Shown here: piece by piece, positions 61,886-64,000 of the stretch
How positions within the stretch are numbered: position 1 is the first letter of the stretch
How the letters are laid out: each line of letters opens with the position of its first letter
DNA from: Chitinophaga fulva
GTDB taxonomy: Bacteria; Bacteroidota; Bacteroidia; Chitinophagales; Chitinophagaceae
Assembly: GCF_012927205.1 (NCBI RefSeq)
Contig: NZ_JABBGC010000003.1
Coordinates: forward strand, 682,001 to 746,000
Direction of reading: 5' to 3'
Length of the DNA: 64,000 nucleotides
Translations under genes and position numbers: made by a program
Notes under the pieces: model-generated
What the model was told of the DNA's origin: nothing
Database searches by the model: none
What the model saw: the letters and a program-made list of their open reading frames with translations, nothing else

Positions 61886-62326
61886 TCAGAGCGCCAGGTA
61901 AAAATAGAAGGAGTTGGTGTCTTTTTTAAAACCTTTGGATTGATAAAGTTTCTGCGCGCCGGTATTGGCAACATAGGTCTGTAGCATTACCCAGGCGGCA
62001 TCTGTTTTCCGGCCATGCTCTATGGCAGCATCCACCAGTGCACCGCCGGCGCCTATGCCCCGATGCTCTTCCAGCACATACACATCGTTGAGCAGCCATC
62101 CCCGCTTCATGCCCAGAGAAGTAAATAATGGATACAACTGGGCAAAGCCCACGATCTCATCTTTTTCAAAGGCCACAAAAATAACACTGTCTTCCTGTTT
62201 GAATCTTTCGCTGATAAAGGCCAGCGCGCCTTTGAAATCAGGCGCCTGATCAAAGTAACTGCGGTATGCATCGAATAATACGGCGACTTCGTTAGTGTGC
62301 ATGGCAGATGCCTGTACGACTTCCAT
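61886..62326 (-). CDS. GNAT-family N-acetyltransferase
   Basis: The 146-residue protein has the GNAT acetyl-CoA motif A (LNDVYVLEEHRGIGAGGALVDAAIEHG, residues ~84-110) and a motif B end, TGAQKLYQSKGFKKDTNSFYFYLAL. It is a small single-domain acetyltransferase; the acceptor is unknown. It is located 26 bp upstream of the Nudix gene, probably cotranscribed. Confidence 0.9.
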   Translation of the reverse strand: MEVVQASAMHTNEVAVLFDAYRSYFDQAPDFKGALAFISERFKQEDSVIFVAFEKDEIVGFAQLYPLFTSLGMKRGWLLNDVYVLEEHRGIGAGGALVDAAIEHGRKTDAAWVMLQTYVANTGAQKLYQSKGFKKDTNSFYFYLAL

Positions 62327-62389
62327 AAGATCTGATTTATGTTTACGGGATCACGTACATTAAATTTAGCTCATTTCAGACAAAAAAAA

Positions 62390-62422
62390 GATGCTCATCC
62401 GGTAAAAACCGGGGCGAGCATC
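62390..62422 (-). terminator. Rho-independent terminator of the EamA gene
   Basis: On the minus strand a GC-rich stem (GATGCTC paired with GAGCATC, continued by CCGG) with a T-rich loop is followed by eight T residues (62382-62389 on the plus strand are A). It lies just downstream of the EamA stop codon at 62447. Confidence 0.85.
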
Positions 62423-62446
62423 GGACTTAACTTCTACCTTAAATAT

Positions 62447-63358
62447 TTATTGCAATTGTTTTTGTTTGTTTTTATTAACGGCATTATTTACAAGATACAC
62501 GCCGCCGATCGTCACCAGGCTGCACACTCCCATGAGCCATGTCAGGCTCTCCCTCAGCAACACCCATCCCAACAGCACAGCCACGATGGGGTTGATATAA
62601 GCATACACCGATGCCAGCGATGGCGGCAGGTTGTTCAGCGTGAACACGTAGGCCGAATAACTGAGAATAGACCCTATCAGTATCAGGTACAACAGGCTTT
62701 CCCACAACTCTGCGGTGAAGCTCTCTGCGGAGAACTGTTGCCCCATAAACAAAGTAGCGATCAACAGCATCACAATACCGCTGAACAACATCTGAAAACC
62801 GGCACCGAAAAGATAGTTCACCCCCAGCGCCCACTTGGCGGTCAATACGGAGCCCAATGCCCAACAGATACAGGCGAATATGGACAACATAATACCGAAG
62901 CGGAAATCCGGATTCATGAGGCTTGACAGGTAATTATAAAAGATGCCCGCCACTCCTGCAAAGCCCAGTAGCATCCCGACCAGCAGCTGTATGCTGATAC
63001 GGGTCTTCTTCACCAGGAAATAGCTGAAGATGGTGATCCAGATAGGCACCGTAGCACTGATTACCGCACCCAATCCGCTGGGAATATACTGCATGGCCCA
63101 GGTCATGAGGCCGTTGCTCCCCACCAGCATCAGCAAGCCCATCACAAAGAGTTTGGACAATACCATTTTTTCAGGCAGCTTATACCCCTTCAGGAGGAAA
63201 AAACCAGTGAGCAGAAAACCGGCAGTGCCCTGCCTGATACCCGCCAGCATAATTCCGTGAATATGCCTGACGCCGATCCGTGAAGCCAGATAGGTGGTCC
63301 CCCAAAAGATACTTACAATAGCCAATGCGATATACGCATTGGTGCTTGGTTTACGCAT
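62447..63358 (-). CDS. EamA-family (DMT superfamily) transporter
   Basis: The 303-residue protein has ten predicted TM segments in two EamA repeats: the first with FWGTTYLASRIGVRHI and WAMQYIPSGLGAVISATVPIW, the second with LYLILIGSILSYSAYVFTLNNLPPSLASVYAYINPIVAVLLGW. DMT members export metabolites such as amino acids or purines. It overlaps the end of the decarboxylase gene by 8 bp, so the two are cotranscribed. Transport of the decarboxylase product is possible but not shown. Confidence 0.92.
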   Translation of the reverse strand: MRKPSTNAYIALAIVSIFWGTTYLASRIGVRHIHGIMLAGIRQGTAGFLLTGFFLLKGYKLPEKMVLSKLFVMGLLMLVGSNGLMTWAMQYIPSGLGAVISATVPIWITIFSYFLVKKTRISIQLLVGMLLGFAGVAGIFYNYLSSLMNPDFRFGIMLSIFACICWALGSVLTAKWALGVNYLFGAGFQMLFSGIVMLLIATLFMGQQFSAESFTAELWESLLYLILIGSILSYSAYVFTLNNLPPSLASVYAYINPIVAVLLGWVLLRESLTWLMGVCSLVTIGGVYLVNNAVNKNKQKQLQ

Positions 63359-64000
63359 ATTTATGTAGATTCAAAACAGTAGCAACAACTTCTTTCATGG
63401 TCTGATAGGCCAGCTGTACATCGTTGGCCGTAGTACGCCAGTTCACCAGTGCGGCGCGGATGCCCGGCTGACCGGCATAAACGGTGCGTGTCATACACAC
63501 TACGCCGGTAGCATTCAGCGCTTGCAGGAACCGGTTTACCACCTCTTCCTGTTCATCCGCCTGCACATTCAGCGTAAAACATACCACACACATTCTTACC
63601 GGTGCCAACAGGCGGAAGGCCGGATGTTTCTCCAACAGATCGCCCAGCTGTTGCGCCAAAGCCACGTTCTCTTCCACGATATGCCGGTAGCCATCCTTAC
63701 CGTAGGCCATCAGCGAAAACCATGCTGGAAGAGCACGCAGCCGGCGCGAGTTTTCCGGTATATGATTAATGAAATTGAAATTTTCCGCAGGGTCGCCCAG
63801 GTAAGCGGCGCCCGCATTCTGAAACACTTCCACCTGTAATCCCGGATGCCGGGAGAAAATCATCGCAGCATCGTAAGGAACGTTCAGCCACTTATGTGCA
63901 TCGATGGTGATGGAGTCTGCCTGTTCCCAGCCGTTCAGCAGATGCCGGTAATGATCGCTGCAAGCGGCAAATCCGCCGAAGGCAGCATCTACGTGCAACC
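63351..64000 (-). CDS. Group II PLP-dependent decarboxylase, C-terminal part
   Basis: The frame is open to the right edge of the window, so the N-terminus is missing. The visible part starts in the PLP-binding region: HVDAAFGG (Asp contacts the pyridine nitrogen) and IDAHKWLN (Schiff-base Lys), followed by AAMIFSRHP and a C-terminal domain ending NLHKYA. This is the pattern of aromatic-L-amino-acid/tyrosine/glutamate-type group II decarboxylases. It overlaps the EamA transporter gene by 8 bp. Substrate (aromatic versus other amino acid) cannot be read from this fragment. Confidence 0.88.
   Translation of the reverse strand, partial: LHVDAAFGGFAACSDHYRHLLNGWEQADSITIDAHKWLNVPYDAAMIFSRHPGLQVEVFQNAGAAYLGDPAENFNFINHIPENSRRLRALPAWFSLMAYGKDGYRHIVEENVALAQQLGDLLEKHPAFRLLAPVRMCVVCFTLNVQADEQEEVVNRFLQALNATGVVCMTRTVYAGQPGIRAALVNWRTTANDVQLAYQTMKEVVATVLNLHKYA

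Overview
The window looks like chromosomal DNA from a gliding-type Bacteroidota, most like Chitinophaga or another Chitinophagaceae. The evidence is two ECF sigma / FecR / SusC / SusD clusters, a GldFG-type fused ABC permease, many SPII lipoproteins, and promoters of the TTTG-N19-TAnnTTTG type instead of -35/-10 boxes. The family mix (MacB-FtsX permease, SpvB/RHS protein, DoxX-like protein, AHSA1 protein, HMG-CoA lyase, GSCFA) points the same way. No phage, IS element, CRISPR array or rRNA was seen. One tRNA gene, tRNA-Lys(TTT), is present. The first and last genes are cut by the window edges.

Region 1 (1-10.5 kb) holds mixed single genes. These are a truncated DUF885-type metallopeptidase, a lipoprotein, a flavohemoglobin (hmp) behind a promoter flanked by two dyads, an AHSA1 protein, and a drug-efflux ABC pair led by an XRE/pentapeptide regulator. 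A DUF4242 protein, a secreted HEXXHXXGXXH metallopeptidase with six tandem 56-residue repeats, and two membrane proteins follow. Perfect hairpin terminators separate several of these units.

Region 2 (10.5-31.3 kb, all minus strand) contains two ECF sigma/FecR-controlled SusCD systems. The first (20991 to 10506) runs sigma, FecR, SusC, SusD and then directly into an ABC ATPase and a GldF-GldG fusion permease. The second (about 31283 to 21195) runs sigma, FecR, SusC, SusD, a Peptidase_Mx1 metallopeptidase and a DUF4302 lipoprotein. Neither carries glycoside hydrolases, so peptide or other non-glycan ligands are plausible. Neither sigma gene has a usable ATG start.

Region 3 (31.5-38.8 kb) has a 2013-residue exported SpvB-VCBS-RHS (TcB/TcC-like) protein with a private 260-residue C-terminal tip. 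Two small beta-rich proteins are encoded directly upstream. One of them carries a motif reminiscent of actinoporin/fungal-lectin folds.

Region 4 (39.3-45.8 kb) contains a MacB-FtsX permease, a divergent SDR/HxlR pair with a palindromic operator, an Lnt-like N-acyltransferase and an AraC regulator.

Region 5 (46.3-49.8 kb) is a tight, AT-rich four-gene operon: a COG1106-type AAA15 ATPase, a small unassigned protein, a one-pass membrane protein and an unassigned helical protein. It sits beside tRNA-Lys and is the best candidate for an undescribed (possibly defence) system.

Region 6 (50-64 kb) is housekeeping and metabolism: penicillin-acylase family protein, BioF-like synthase, MiaE, patatin/BamA-type protein, MHS-family transporter, GSCFA protein, HMG-CoA lyase, RlmB, Nudix hydrolase, GNAT, EamA transporter and a truncated PLP decarboxylase. 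Long hairpin elements lie in two of its intergenic gaps.
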